From Stomoxys calcitrans (Eukaryota > Arthropoda > Insecta > Diptera > Muscidae): DNA of 64,000 nt. This document shows positions 47,901 through 59,693 of this stretch, one piece after another. A model generated the notes under the pieces. That model was not told the DNA's origin and did not search any database. It worked only from the letters and a program-made list of their open reading frames with translations. The position numbers and the translations under genes are program-made. Every line of letters begins with the position of its first letter. Position 1 is the stretch's first letter. The stretch spans positions 186,939,409 to 187,003,408 of the forward strand of contig NC_081552.1 of assembly GCF_963082655.1 (NCBI RefSeq), in the 5' to 3' direction.

Positions 47901-48109
47901 ATTACCTCATGCTGCCGGAATTTCTGATATATCCAGCCATGTTTAAAATTTTCCACGATTTGGTGACCTAAATATCTAGAAACAAGCAATTTTTATCAAG
48001 AAAAACCAAATTTTCTTAAAAATTAAGCATGTGATTTTGCAATTACTCGCTTAAGGTAAACTTATATTGTACCTAGGTTCATGTTCCTAAAATGGCATTT
48101 GGTACTTAC

Positions 48110-48315
48110 CGTTTTATTTCCTAAATTACGAACTCGACAACTCAGATATGCTGATTTTCCCATAAGAGCCGTTACATTACGAGGTGTTGTCGGATCAAAG
48201 TATGGATCAATCCAAGGCGGTGGAGTGTAAGTGGGTACTGTAGATTTTGCCATTGTTTCTTCGTAGATTTTAAAAGCATTAAATGGCTCGGTGACTTCTT
48301 CGCTGTGTATTAAAT
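48110..48315 (-). CDS. dpr6: dpr-family Ig protein, exon carrying start of Ig domain 1
   Basis: Internal coding exon, 206 bp, read on the minus strand. The acceptor is a pyrimidine-rich tract ending in AG at 48316-48317 and the donor is GTAAGT just below 48110. It opens with two bases of a split codon (phase 1) and closes in phase 0. The product runs from an acidic linker through TPPPWIDPYFD and PRNVTALMGKSAYLSCRV to RNLGNKT, which is the segment before Ig1 plus its B strand with the first Ig cysteine. Dpr proteins are membrane-attached neuronal Ig-superfamily receptors that pair with DIP proteins in synaptic partner choice (family knowledge). No signal peptide is encoded here, so upstream exon(s) must lie beyond the window. 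The paralog name rests on remembered similarity to Drosophila dpr6/dpr10; the family is secure, the paralog less so. Confidence 0.88.
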
Positions 48316-48371
48316 CTGAAAGAAATAAATAAAACAGGATTATTAGCTTGCAATAAAGGAGTCTTGCGAAA

Positions 48372-48908
48372 GTAGTTGTACGTGAAAGAAAAATAGCCCA
48401 AAAAAACTTGAATGACCGGAGAGATTTGAGGATTTTGATGGAAAAGCATTTCCACAGGATACAACGGGACACCAGCGTCTTGGATGTACGATCGATCAGT
48501 GGAGCGAATATAGATTCGGATCATTATTCTGTTGCAGCAAGGGTCCGCACCCGTTTGATCATTGCGAGGAAAGTACGATCTGACACTGCACGGAAGCTGG
48601 ACATTGAAAAACTGCAAACACAACATATGGCAACGGCATACTCCACTCGACTGACCCAACTGCTTGATGAAAGCACTCCTTGGCAAACAATTGCCCACTC
48701 CATGGAAAATAGCGCGAAATCCGTACATGGGTACCGGAAGCCTCCGCCAAGAAACCGATGGTACTACCAAGAGTGTCGAGATGCTATTGAGGCGAAGAAT
48801 GCAGCACATAGAGCAACCAGTGCAATTAGTAGCAACGAGCCAGACGAAAGAGAGATATCGGGAGAATAGGAGAGAGAAGAAACGTCTATTCCACAGAAAG
48901 AACGAGTA
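48372..48908 (+). pseudogene. LINE fragment: end of endonuclease and start of RT linker
   Basis: The plus-strand frame at 48408-48869 contains SVLDVRSISGANIDSDHYSV, the usual C-terminal end of an APE endonuclease (SDH box), then RWYYQECRDAIEAKNAAHRA, typical of the linker before RT. The frame shifts near 48850 to give REKKRLFHRKNE, and the sequence is cut at 48909 by a family B element. It lies about 55 bases upstream (transcript sense) of the acceptor of dpr exon 48110-48315. Confidence 0.75.
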
Positions 48909-50984
48909 ACAAGTAAAAAGGCGTTAAGTTCGGCCGGGCCGAACTTTAGATACCCACCACATCGGGTATATATGTAAACCACCTTTCATCAAAATTCGGT
49001 GAAAATTTCATACCTTATGACCCATATCAGTTATATCAAAACATGTTCCGATTTGGACCAAATACTAATAAGTACAGTAGCTATATCTAAAAATTAACCG
49101 ATCTGAACCATATACGACACGGATGTTGAAAAGCCTAACATAAGTTACTATGTAAAATTTCAGTGAAATTGGATTATAAATGCGCTTTTTATGGGGCAAA
49201 GACTTTAAATCGAGAGATCGGTCTACATGGCAGCTATATTCAAATCTGGATCGATCTGGGCAAAATTGAAGAAGGACGTCGAAGAGCCTAACTAAACTCA
49301 CTGTCTCAAATTTCAGCGACATCGGACAATAAATGCGTCTTTATGGCCCCAAAACCTAAAACCTAGATATCGGTCTATATGGCAGCTATATCTAAATTTG
49401 GACCGATCTGTGCGATATTGCAGATGTATGTCAAGGAGCTTAACTTAACTCACTGTCCCAAATTTCGGCGACATGGACAATAAATGAGCATTTAATGGGC
49501 CCAAAACCTTAAATCAAGAAATCGGTCTATATAGCAGCTATATCCAAATCTGAACCGATCTGGGCCAAATTGACAAAGGATGTCGAAGGGCCTAACACAA
49601 CTCACTGTCCCGAATTTCATTGGAATCGGATAAAAGATGTGGCTTTTATGGCCCTTAGACCCTAAATCGGAGGATCGGTCTATATGGCAGCTATATCCAA
49701 ATCTGAACCGATCTGAGCCAAATTGACGAAGGATGTCGAAGGGCCTAACAAAACTCTCTGTCCCAAATTTCAGCAAAATCGGGTAATAAATGTGGCTTTT
49801 ATGGGCCTAACACCATAAATCGGAGGATCGGTCTATATGGCAGCTATATCCAAATCTGAACCGATCTGGGCCAAATTGACAAAGGATGTTGAAGGGCCTA
49901 ACACAACTTACTGTCCCGAATTTCAGTGGAATCGGATAGAAGATGTGGCTTTTATGGCCCTTAGACCCTAAATCGGAGGGTCGGTCTATATGGCAGCTAT
50001 ATTCAAATCTGGACCGATCTGAGCCAAATTGACGAAGGATGTCGAAGGGCCTAACAAAACTCACTGTCCCAAATTTCAGCTCAATCGGATAATAAATGTG
50101 GCTTTTATGGGCCTAAGACCCTACAAATATCGAAGGGCCCAACACAAGTCATTGTCCCAAATTTCGGCGACATCGGATAATAAATGCGCTTTTTATGAGC
50201 CCAAAACCTTAAATCGAGAGATCGGTCTATATGGCAGCTATATCCAAATCTGAACCGATCAGGGCCAAATAGAAGAAAGATATCGAAGGACCTAAGGCAA
50301 ATCACTGTCCCAAATTTCAGCAAAATCGGATAATAAATGTGGCTTTTATGGGCCTAAGACCATAAATCGGAGGATCGGTCTATATGGCAGCTCTATCCAA
50401 ATTTGGACCGATCTAGGCCAAATTGACGAAGAATGTCGAAGGGCTCAACGCAACTCACTGTCCCAAATTTCAGCAAAATCGGATAATAAATGTGGCTTTT
50501 ATGGGCGTAAGACCATAAATCGGAGGATCGGTCTATATGGCAGCTATAGCCAAATTTAGACCGATCTGGGCCAAATTGACGAGGGATGTTGAAGGGCTCA
50601 ACGCAACTCACTGTCCCAAATTTCAGCAAAATCGGATAAAAAATGTGGCTTTTATGGGCCTAAGACCATAAATCGGCGGATCGGTCTATATGGGGGCTAT
50701 ATGAAGATATAGTCCGATATAGCCCATCTTCGAACTTAACCTGCTTATGGACAAAAAAAGAATCTGTGCAAAATTTCAGCTCAATATCTCAATTTTTAAA
50801 GACTGTAGCGTGATTTCAACAGACAGACGGGCAGACGGACAGACGGACGGACATGCCTAGATCGTCTTAGATTTTTACGCTGATCAAGAATATATATACT
50901 TTATAGGGTCGGAAATGGATATTTCGATGTGTTGCAAACGGAATGACAAAATGAATATACCCCCATCCTTCGGTGGTGGGTATA
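48909..50984 (-). mobile_element. Family B element, complete
   Basis: Tail ACAAGTAAAAAGGCG with hairpin TTCGGCCGGGCCGAA, about 11 monomers of 153 bases (TATATGGC phase marks at 49528, 49681, 49834 and 49987), a microsatellite near 50820-50850 and a head ending GTATA at 50984. It interrupts the LINE fragment ending at 48908. Confidence 0.82.
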
Positions 50985-52117
50985 ATAAAAATGAATTAAG
51001 TTCGGCCGTGCCGAACCTTGGCCACCCACCACCAAGGATATAATAACCATCCTATTATTTTATACCAACACTTCTACAGCCATAGTTATATCTAAATAGG
51101 GGATGGTGTCGATCATATTTTCAGCTCCCGACAGCTCATATACAAGTAAACGTTTTAGCGAACTCTAGCTAGAATTTCGCTTTTTTATGGGATAAAGACC
51201 CGCAACTCGAAGATCGGTCTATATGACAGTTACATCTAAATAGTCTGATTTGCTTCATATATGGGTCGGATGTGAGGAGGCTTAAAACTACTTATTATGT
51301 CAAATTTCAACGAAATCGGGTAATAAATAAAGCTTTTATGGGCTTCTGACCCTTAATCGGCATATCGGTCTATTTGACAGCTCTATCTAAATATCGTACG
51401 ATCTTTAAAATATCTGGGTCAGATGGCGCGATGGTTTAAACAACTCACTGATTCACATTTCAGCGAAATCAGGTAATTAATAAAGCTTTTATGGGCCTAA
51501 GACCTTTAATCGGTAGATCGGACTATATGGCAGCTATATCCAAATATAAACCGATCTGAACCATATTTGAGTCAGATTTCGGGAGGCTTAAATCAACTCT
51601 CTGGTTTAAATTTTAGCGAAATCGGGTAATAACTAAAGCTTTTATGAACTTCAGACATTTAACTGGCAGATCGGAATAAATGGCAGCTATATACAAATGT
51701 GGTTCGTTCTCAACCATAGTTGGTTCCAGTGTTGGAAAGCTCAAAACAACTCGTTGTTGGAAATGCCAGCGAAATTAGGTAATAAATTAATCTTTTATGG
51801 GCTTCAGACCCCTAACCGGCAGATCGGTCAATATGGCAGCTATTTCCAAATATCGTCCCATTTGGCCCGTTCAAGAGCCTAACTTATCTGCATGCAGCAA
51901 AAAGACGTATCTGTGCCAAATTTCAGCTCAATATCTCAATTTTTGTAGGCTGTACAGTGATTACAACAGACAGACACACGGACATCGTTAAATCACCTTA
52001 GAATTTTACGACGATCCTAAATATATATACTTCGTAGGATCGGTAATGGATATTTCGATGTATTGCAAACGGAATTACCAAAAGAATATACTTCCTATCC
52101 TATGGTGATGGGTATAA
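50985..52117 (-). mobile_element. Diverged family B-type element
   Basis: Tail hairpin variant TTCGGCCGTGCCGAA, monomers with GGGCTTCAGACCC in place of GGGCCTAAGACC, and a head with GGGTATA near 52117. It abuts a mariner MITE. Confidence 0.72.
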
Positions 52118-52119
52118 TA

Positions 52120-53910
52120 TTGGGTTGCCCAAAAAATAACTGCGGATTTTTCATATAGTCGGCGTTGACAAATTTTTTCACAGCTTGTGACTCTGTAATT
52201 GCATTCTTTCTTCTGTCAGGTATCAGCTGTTACTTTTAGCTTGCTTCATAAAAAAAGTGTAAAACAAGTAAGAAGGCGTTAAGTTCGGCCGGGCCGAACT
52301 TTGGATACCCACCACCTCGGGTATATATGTGAACCACATTTCGTCAAAATCAAGTGAAAAATGCATACCTTAAGTACCATAGCAGCTTTATAGATATCAT
52401 CCGATTTAGACCAAATGCTTATAACTACAAGTCATTGTTCAACCGAGAGATCGGTCTATATGGCAGCTATATCCAAATCTGAACCGATCTGGGCCAAATT
52501 GAAGACAAATATCGAAGGGCCCAACACAAGTCATTGTCCCAAATTTCGGCGACATCGGATAATAAATGCGCTTTTTATGAGCCCAAAACCTTAAATCGAG
52601 AGATCGGTCTATATGGCAGCTATATCCAAATCTGAACCGATCAGGGCCAAATAGAAGAAAGATATCGAAGGACCTAAGGCAAATCACTGTCCCAAATTTC
52701 AGCAAAATCGGATAATAAATGTGGCTTTTATGGGCCTAAGACCATAAATCGGAGGATCGGTCTATATGGCAGCTCTATCCAAATTTGGACCGATCTAGGC
52801 CAAATTGACGAAGAATGTCGAAGGGCTCAACGCAACTCACTGTCCCAAATTTCAGCAAAATCGGATAATAAATGTGGCTTTTATGGGCGTAAGACCATAA
52901 ATCGGAGGATCGGTCTATATGGCAGCTATAGCCAAATTTAGACCGATCTGGGCCAAATTGACGAGGGATGTTGAAGGGCTCAACGCAACTCACTGTCCCA
53001 AATTTCAGCAAAATCGGATAAAAAATGTGGCTTTTATGGGCCTAAGACCATAAATCGGAGGATCGGTCTATATGGCAGCTATATCCAAATTTGGACCGAT
53101 CTAGGCCAAATTAACGAAGAATGTCGAAGGGCTCAACGCAACTCACTGTCCCAAATTTCAGCAAAATCGGATAAAAAATGTGGCTTTTATGGGCCTAAGA
53201 CCATAAATCGGAAGATCGGCCTATATGGCAGCTATATCCAAATCTGAACCGATCTGGGCCAAATTGACGAAGGATGCCGAAGGGCTCAACACAACTCACT
53301 GTGCCAAATTTCATCCAAATCGGATATAAAATGTGGCTTTTATGGGCCTATGACCCTAAATCTGAGGATCGGTCTATATGGCAGCTATATCCAAATCTGG
53401 ACCGATCTGAGCTTAATTGACCAAGGATGTCGAAGGGCCCAACGCAACTCACTGTCCCAAATTTCAGCAAAATCGGATAATAAATGTGGCTTTTATGGGC
53501 CTAAGACCCTAAATCGGCGGATCGGTCTATATGGGGGCTATATGAAGATATAGTCCGATATAGCCCATCTTCGAACTTAACCTGCTTATGGACAAAAAAA
53601 GAATCTGTGCAAAATTTCAGCTCAATATCTCAATTTTTAAAGACTGTAGCGTGATTTCAACAGACAGACGGACAGACGGACGGACATGTCTAGATCGTCT
53701 TAGATTTTCACGCTGATCAAGAATATATATACTTTATAGGGTCGGAAATGGATATTTCGATGTGTTGCAAACGGAATGACAAAATGAATATACCCCCATC
53801 CTTTGGTGGTGGGTATAAAAAGTATATTTGATTAAAGTTCATTCTAAGTTTTATTAAAAATGCATTTACTTTCTTTTAAAAAATCCGCAATTGCTTTTTG
53901 GACAACCCAA
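52120..53910 (-). mobile_element. mariner-derived MITE split by a family B element
   Basis: Reverse-oriented mariner MITE: right end at 52120-52263, left end at 53818-53910, TA flanks at 52118-52119 and 53911-53912. A single family B element (52264-53817) occupies the same T-rich junction that hosts family A elements in the copy at 39862. Confidence 0.82.
52264..53817 (-). mobile_element. Family B element inside the mariner MITE
   Basis: Tail ACAAGTAAGAAGGCG with hairpin, about eight monomers, a microsatellite near 53660-53685 and a head ending GTATA at 53817. Bases about 52508-53050 are essentially identical to 50126-50668. Confidence 0.82.
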
Positions 53911-54093
53911 TAATTCCTTGCCATTTATTTTTGTATGGAAAATTAGTGACCAAGGTAGCGTATGATGTATGCCATACCTATCAAAAAGTACTCATACACA
54001 CCCATGTCCAATACATATATGAGAAAATATTTTAATTGGTTGGTGCTGTCTCAAAAGTTGTCGCATAATCAGGAACTTTATGCCATCTCTTTT

Positions 54094-55074
54094 TATACCC
54101 TCCACAATAGGATGGGGAGTATACTAATTTCGTCATTCTGTTTGTAACTCCGTCCGTCTGTCCGTCTGTCCATCTGTCCGTCCGTCCGTCCGTCTGTCCG
54201 TCCGTCCATCTGTCTGTCGAAAGCACGCTAGCTTCCGAGGGAGTATAGCTAGACGCTTGAAATTTTGCACAAATACTTCCTATTAGTCAAGGTCAATTGG
54301 TATTTTAAATGGGCCATATCGCTCCATGTTTTGATATAGCTGCCACATAAACCGATCTTGGGTCTTGACTTCTTAGCCTCTACAGTGCGCAAATCTTATC
54401 CGATTGGAAAAAAAATATGCACGAGGTGTTTGGTAATAATATATAACAACTGTGCTAAGTATGATCCAAATCGGTTCATAACCTGATATAGCTGCCATAT
54501 AAACCGATCTTGGGTCTTGGCTTCTTGAGCCTCTAGAGGGCGCAATTCTTATCCGATTGGAATACATTATTGCACGAAGTATTTTGTTATGATATCCAAC
54601 AACTGTGCTAAGTATAATTTAAATTGGTTCATAACCTGATACAGCTGCCATATAAACAGATCTGGGATCTTGACTTCTTGAGCCTCTATAGATCGCAATT
54701 ATTATCCGATTTGCCTGAAATTTTGTTCGACGGATTCTCTCATGACCATCAACATACGTGTTTATTATGGTCTGAATCGGTTTATAGCCCGATACAGGTC
54801 ACATATAAATCGATCTCTCTATTTTACTTCTTGGGCCCCCAAAGGGCGCAATTCTCATTCGAATTGGCTGACATTTTACACAGGTCTCCAACATATACTT
54901 TAATTGTGGTCCAAACCGGATCATATCTTGATATCGCTCTAATAGCAGAGGAAATCTTTTCTTATATCCTTTTTTGCCTAAGAAGAGATGCCGGGAAAAG
55001 AACTCGACAAATGCAATCCATTGTGGAGGGTATATAAGATTCGGCCCGGCCGAACTTAGTACGTTTTTACTTGT
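54094..55074 (+). mobile_element. Family A element
   Basis: Head TATACCCTCCACAATAGGAT, an expanded GTCCGTCTG microsatellite at about 54150-54220 that directly follows a shortened head, about four monomers, hairpin TTCGGCCCGGCCGAA and ACTTGT end. Confidence 0.78.
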
Positions 55075-55299
55075 TTTTAATTGAACCGTAACAGTGGAAA
55101 TGTCACCCATTTATGACATACATTATGAGAAACCCATGTTCTCTCCTGATAACGTAATTCTATTTTAAAGAGCTGCTAATTTTGAATTTTGACCGATATA
55201 AATTTTTTATACCCACTACCGAATGATGGGGGTATATTCATTTTGTCATTCCGTTTGCAACACATCGAAATATCCATTTCCGACCCAATAAAGTATATA

Positions 55300-56240
55300 T
55301 TGGGTTGTCTAAAAAGTAATTGCGGAATTTTTAAAAGAAAGTAAATGCATTTTTAATAAAACTTAGAATGAAATTTAATCAAATATAAAATTGCCATTTT
55401 GTTCGATAACCTTTCGCCATCTTCCTGGCAAATTTAGTATTCCACGCTCATAGAACTTCTGGCCTTTATCTGCAAAATACTGAACCAAGTGCGATTTTAT
55501 AGCCTCATCATTGCCGAAAGTTTTACCATTTAAAGAGTTCTGCAAAGATCGAAATAAATGGTAGTCTGATGGTGCAAGGTCAGGGCTATATGGTGGATGC
55601 ATCAAAAGTTCCCAGCCAAGCTCACTCAGGTTTTGGCGAGTGACCAAAGATGTGTGCGGTCTAGCGTTGTCCTGGTGGAATATGACACCTTTACGATTGA
55701 CCAATTCTGGTCGCTTCTCCTTGATGGCTGTATTCAATTTGTCCCATTGTTGACAGTGAACATCCGAATTAATCGTTTGGTTCCTTGGAAGCAGCTCAAA
55801 ATATACCACACCCTTCCAATCCCACCAAACAGACAGCATAACCTTCTTTTGGTGGATATCTGCCTTTGAAGTGGTTTGAGCTGGTTCACCATGCTCGTTT
55901 TCGACTAACGTTGTTGTAAACAATCCATTTTTCATCTCCAGTTATGATTCGTTTTAAAAACGGATCGAATTCATTGCGTTTAAGGTGCATATCACAAGCG
56001 TTGATTCGGTTTGTTAAATGAATGTCGTTCAATACATGTGGTACCCATATTAAAATTGACGCCAAACAAACAAATGTAAACAAAATTTCGTGCACTTTTT
56101 TTCTAAAGCAAGCTAAAAGTAACAGCTGATAACTGACAGAAGAAAGAATGCAAATACAGAATCACAAGCCGTTGAAAAAATTTGTTAACGCCGACTATAT
56201 TACTACTATATTACCGACAATTACTTTTTGGGCAACCCAA
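55300..56240 (-). mobile_element. mariner element (irritans-like), 941 bp, internally deleted
   Basis: Terminal inverted repeats start TTGGGTTG (left) and, read inward from the right, TTGGGTTGCCCAAAAAGTAA, with TA at 55298-55299 and 56241-56242. It is inserted at a TA inside a family B element, whose sequence resumes at 56241. It encodes a transposase remnant but lacks the N-terminal DNA-binding third. Confidence 0.9.
55375..56095 (-). pseudogene. mariner transposase remnant (catalytic domain, frameshifted)
   Basis: Reading on the minus strand, the first frame (56095 to about 55890) runs through LTNRINACDMHLKRNEFDPF to TGDEKWIVYNNVSRKRAW, then stops. The second frame continues from about 55920 to 55375 with GEPAQTTSKADIHQKKVMLS, HQDNARPH and YSPDLAPSDYHLF. 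The three catalytic aspartates of the DD34D triad (GDEKW, QDNARPH, SPDLAPSD) are visible, but a one-base shift near 55890 separates the first from the others. About the first 130 residues, including the helix-turn-helix DNA-binding region, are deleted. It cannot be active; it resembles irritans-group mariners by motif. Confidence 0.88.
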
Positions 56241-57398
56241 TATATTCTTGATCAGCGTATAAATCTAAGACGATCTAGATATGTCCGCCCGTCTGTCCGT
56301 TTGTCTGTTGAAATCACGCTACTGTCTTTCAAAATAGAGTTATTGAGCTGAAACTTTGCACAGATTCTTTTTTTGTCCATAAGCAGTTCAAAGATGGGCT
56401 AAATCGGTCTATATCTTGACATGGCACTCATATAGACCGATCGATCGATATAGGGTTTTAGGCCCATAATTTACACATTTACTACCCGATTTTGCTGAAA
56501 TTTGGGACAGTGAATTGTATTATCTCCATCGACATCCTTCGTCAATTTGGCTCAGTTCGGTCCAGATTTTGATGTAGCTGCCATATAGGCCGATCCTCCG
56601 ATTTAGCGTCTTAGGCCCATAAAAGCCACATTTATTTTCAGATTTTGCTGAAATTCGGGACAATTAGTTGTGTTGGGCCCTTTAATATCCTTCGTCAATT
56701 TGGCCCAGATCGGTCCGAATTTAGATATAGCTGCTATATAAACCAATAGTCCGATTTAGTGATTTAGGGTCTTAGCCCTTAAAAGGCGCATTTATTGTCC
56801 GATGTCGCTCAAATTTGGGACAGTGTGTTGTGTTTGGCCCTTTGACAACCCTCTTCAATTTGGCCTAGATCGGTCCAGGTTTGGATATAGCTATCATATA
56901 GACCGATCTCTCGATTTGAGGTCTTGGTCTTCGCATTTATTGTCCGATTTCGCCGAAATTTGGAATAGTGAATTGAATTAAGGCATTCGACATCATTGTT
57001 TAATTTGGCCCGGATCGGTCTAGATTTGAATATTGCTGCCATATAGACCGATATTTCGATTCAAAATCTTGGCCATATAAACGGAGCATTTATAGTCCAA
57101 TTTCACTGAAATTTGACTTATTTTAAGCTTTTGCAACATCCGTGTCGTTTATAGTTAAGATCGGTTTATTTTTGGGTATAGCTACTAAAAAAGATCAATA
57201 TTTTGTTATACCAAATTGAACAATGACTTGTTCTAATTAGTATTTGGTCCAAATCGGAATATATTTCGATATAGCTCCTTTGCGGCATAAGGTTTGCATT
57301 TTTCTCCGGATATTGACGAAAGTTGGCTTACATATATACCCGAGGTGGTTGGGTATCCAAAGTTCGGCCCGGCCGAACTCAACGCCTTTTTTACTTGC

Positions 57399-58495
57399 TA
57401 TTTTTTCCAAATATATTAACTGTAGCAAAAACTATTTGCATCAAGTATTCGACATATTTTTTTGCGAATTTATATCGAAAATATGGTGGAGGGTATAAAA
57501 AAAAACTGTCAAATATTTTTTTGTGTCCACAAAAACGAAAATCCAAGTAGGTTAGAATGCAGTTATAAATCCGCCCTATGCCACTATGGAGATACACTTA
57601 ATTTAAGGTCTTAGGCCCATAATAGGCGCTTTTATTGCCCAATTTGGAAAAATTTGGGACAGTAATTTATTTTAGGCCCTCGACATCCTTGTTTAAGTTA
57701 AATTTGCAAAGCATACTTTTATTGGACGAAGAAGAATTGGAGATCTACTGCAATTCATACAGAAGGGGTTTTTTCTTAGTATCATTTTTATTTTAAACGG
57801 GTTTCTAAGCAAATTTAAATTTTGAAAAATAAATTTTCGTACTTAGTGCTACGAACACATTCAACATTTTGTTTTTGTTTGTTTAACTTATGAAAGTTTG
57901 GAGATTTGAACTCTTATCCTTCTTTAGGATTTGTCAATAGACAAAAATGTATATATTATAATCTTCCACTTTGAAACATATGCACCAGCAGCAGCTTTTA
58001 ATAGGGAATTTCACAGAGTGACGTAGCTGTATCAACTCTACAGTCGAATTCAATTTTTTTTTCTGGTTTAGCAAAACACTATTTTTCGTTTATCTCGTTT
58101 GCTGCACTCAATTTAGACTTGTGATTAATTAATTTTTATATCTTCCCTGACATAGTGTCATCTGCGTAAAGAATGCAAAGTATGTATGCTCATATCAACA
58201 AAGTTGTTATAAAGGGTTCATACTTTAGTATATATAAATCAGAATAAAAGTAATAGACTATAGCGAACATAGGCTTCGCACTAATGTAGTATGCAAATAT
58301 ATATTTAATATGTCCCTAAATCACAGCATCAAGTATAGTACTTATACCTTATACCAATACCATGGTACAGGATATTATAACTGAGCGCATTTGTTTATAA
58401 CATTCAAATGGAAGACAGATAGAACTGTTTATAAGTATTCGGATCAATTCAGAACCTTTATCTCTTTCAGATTAGTACAACTATCTTATCAGAAA
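57399..58495. other. Mostly unique sequence with small DINE remnants
   Basis: A family A head remnant (GGTGGAGGGTATA) is at about 57484-57496, a family B monomer remnant at about 57600-57690, and a DINE-like head (CATGGTACAGGATATTATAA) at about 58361-58380. The remainder (57690-58330) shows no gene or repeat. Confidence 0.55.
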
Positions 58496-59095
58496 ACAAG
58501 CAAAAAGACGTTAAGTTCGGTCGGGCTGAACTTTGGATACCCACCACCTCGGAAATATACGTAAACCACCTTTCATCAAAATCCGGTAAAAATTGTATAC
58601 CTTTTGTCCCATAGCAGTGATATAAAAATATGTTTCAATTTTGACCAAATACTTATAACTACAAGTCATTGTTCAATTGTGTATAACAAAATATTGGTCT
58701 TTTTAGTAGCTTTATCTAAAAATAAACCGATCTGAGCTACATACAACACGGATTTCGAAAAGCCTAACATAAGTCACTGTGTCAAATTTCAGTGAAATCT
58801 AATCCGATTTAGCACAAGTTTCAGAAAAATTTCGAAGGGCCTAACTCAACACACTGTCCCAAATTTCGGCGAAATCGGACAATAAATGCGCCTTTTATGG
58901 ACCCAAAGCCTTATATCGAGAGATCGGTCTATATGACAGCTATATTCAAATCTGGACTGATCTAGGCCATATTGCAGAAGGAAGTCGAAGGGCTTAACCT
59001 AACTCACTGTCCTGAATTTCGGCGACGCCGGACAATAAATGCACCATTAATAAGCCCAAAACCTGAAATATAGAGATGGGTCTATATGGCAGCTA

Positions 59096-59693
59096 AAGGG
59101 TGATTTTTTTGAGGTTAGGATTTTCATGCATTAGTATTTGACAGATCACGTGGGATTTCAGACATGGTGTCAAAGAGAAAGATGCTCAGTATGCTTTGAC
59201 ATTTCATCATGAATAGACTTACTAACGAGCAACGCTTGCAAATCATTGAATTTTATTACCAAAATCAGTGTTCGGTTCGAAATGTGTTCATTCACCGTAA
59301 CGTTGCGTCCAACAGCATCTTTGAAAAAATACGGTCCAATGATTCCACCAGCGTACAAACCACACCAAACAGTGCATATTTCGTTATGCATGGGCAGTTC
59401 TTGAACGGCTTCTGGTTGCTCTTCACTCCAAATGCGGCAATTTTGCTTATTTACGTAGCCATTCAACCAGAAATGAGCCTCATCGCTGAACAAAATTTGT
59501 CGATTCACTGAAAATGATTTCACTGAAAAAGATTCACTGAAAATGATTTGCAAGCGTTGCTTGTTAGTAAGTCTATTCATGATGAAATGTCAAAGCATAC
59601 TGAGCATCTTTCTCTTTGACACCATGTCTGAAATCCCACGTGATCTGTCAAATACTAATGCATGAAAATCCTAACCTCAAAAAAATCACCCTT
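59096..59693 (-). mobile_element. Palindromic Tc1/mariner-type element, copy 4 (598 bp, damaged arm)
   Basis: TA flanks at 59094-59095 and 59694-59695. The left arm and loop are as in the other copies. In the right arm about 60 bases are replaced by three near-repeats of TTCACTGAAAA/GATTTCACTG at about 59501-59546, shortening the element by nine bases. It is inserted in a family B element. Confidence 0.86.

Larger units (their letters stand above)
2800..48315 (-). other. dpr6: Extent of the dpr gene visible in this window (partial gene)
   Basis: Joining exons 48110-48315, 39568-39778, one of 14930-15057 or 28473-28600, and 2800-2968 gives 714 coding bases (238 codons). Phases match at each junction (0, 1, 0) and both Ig domains have their cysteine pairs and core tryptophans. 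The gene is incomplete at both ends. Introns total over 44 kb as assembled and consist almost wholly of transposable elements on both strands. Large introns are usual for dpr genes in flies. No promoter, 5' UTR or poly(A) site is in the window. Confidence 0.85.
55208..57398 (+). mobile_element. Family B element hosting the mariner at 55300-56240
   Basis: Head TATACCCACTACCGAATGAT, interrupted at TA by the mariner, continuing with GTCTGTCCG, about seven monomers, then hairpin TTCGGCCCGGCCGAA and ACTTGC end. Confidence 0.78.
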
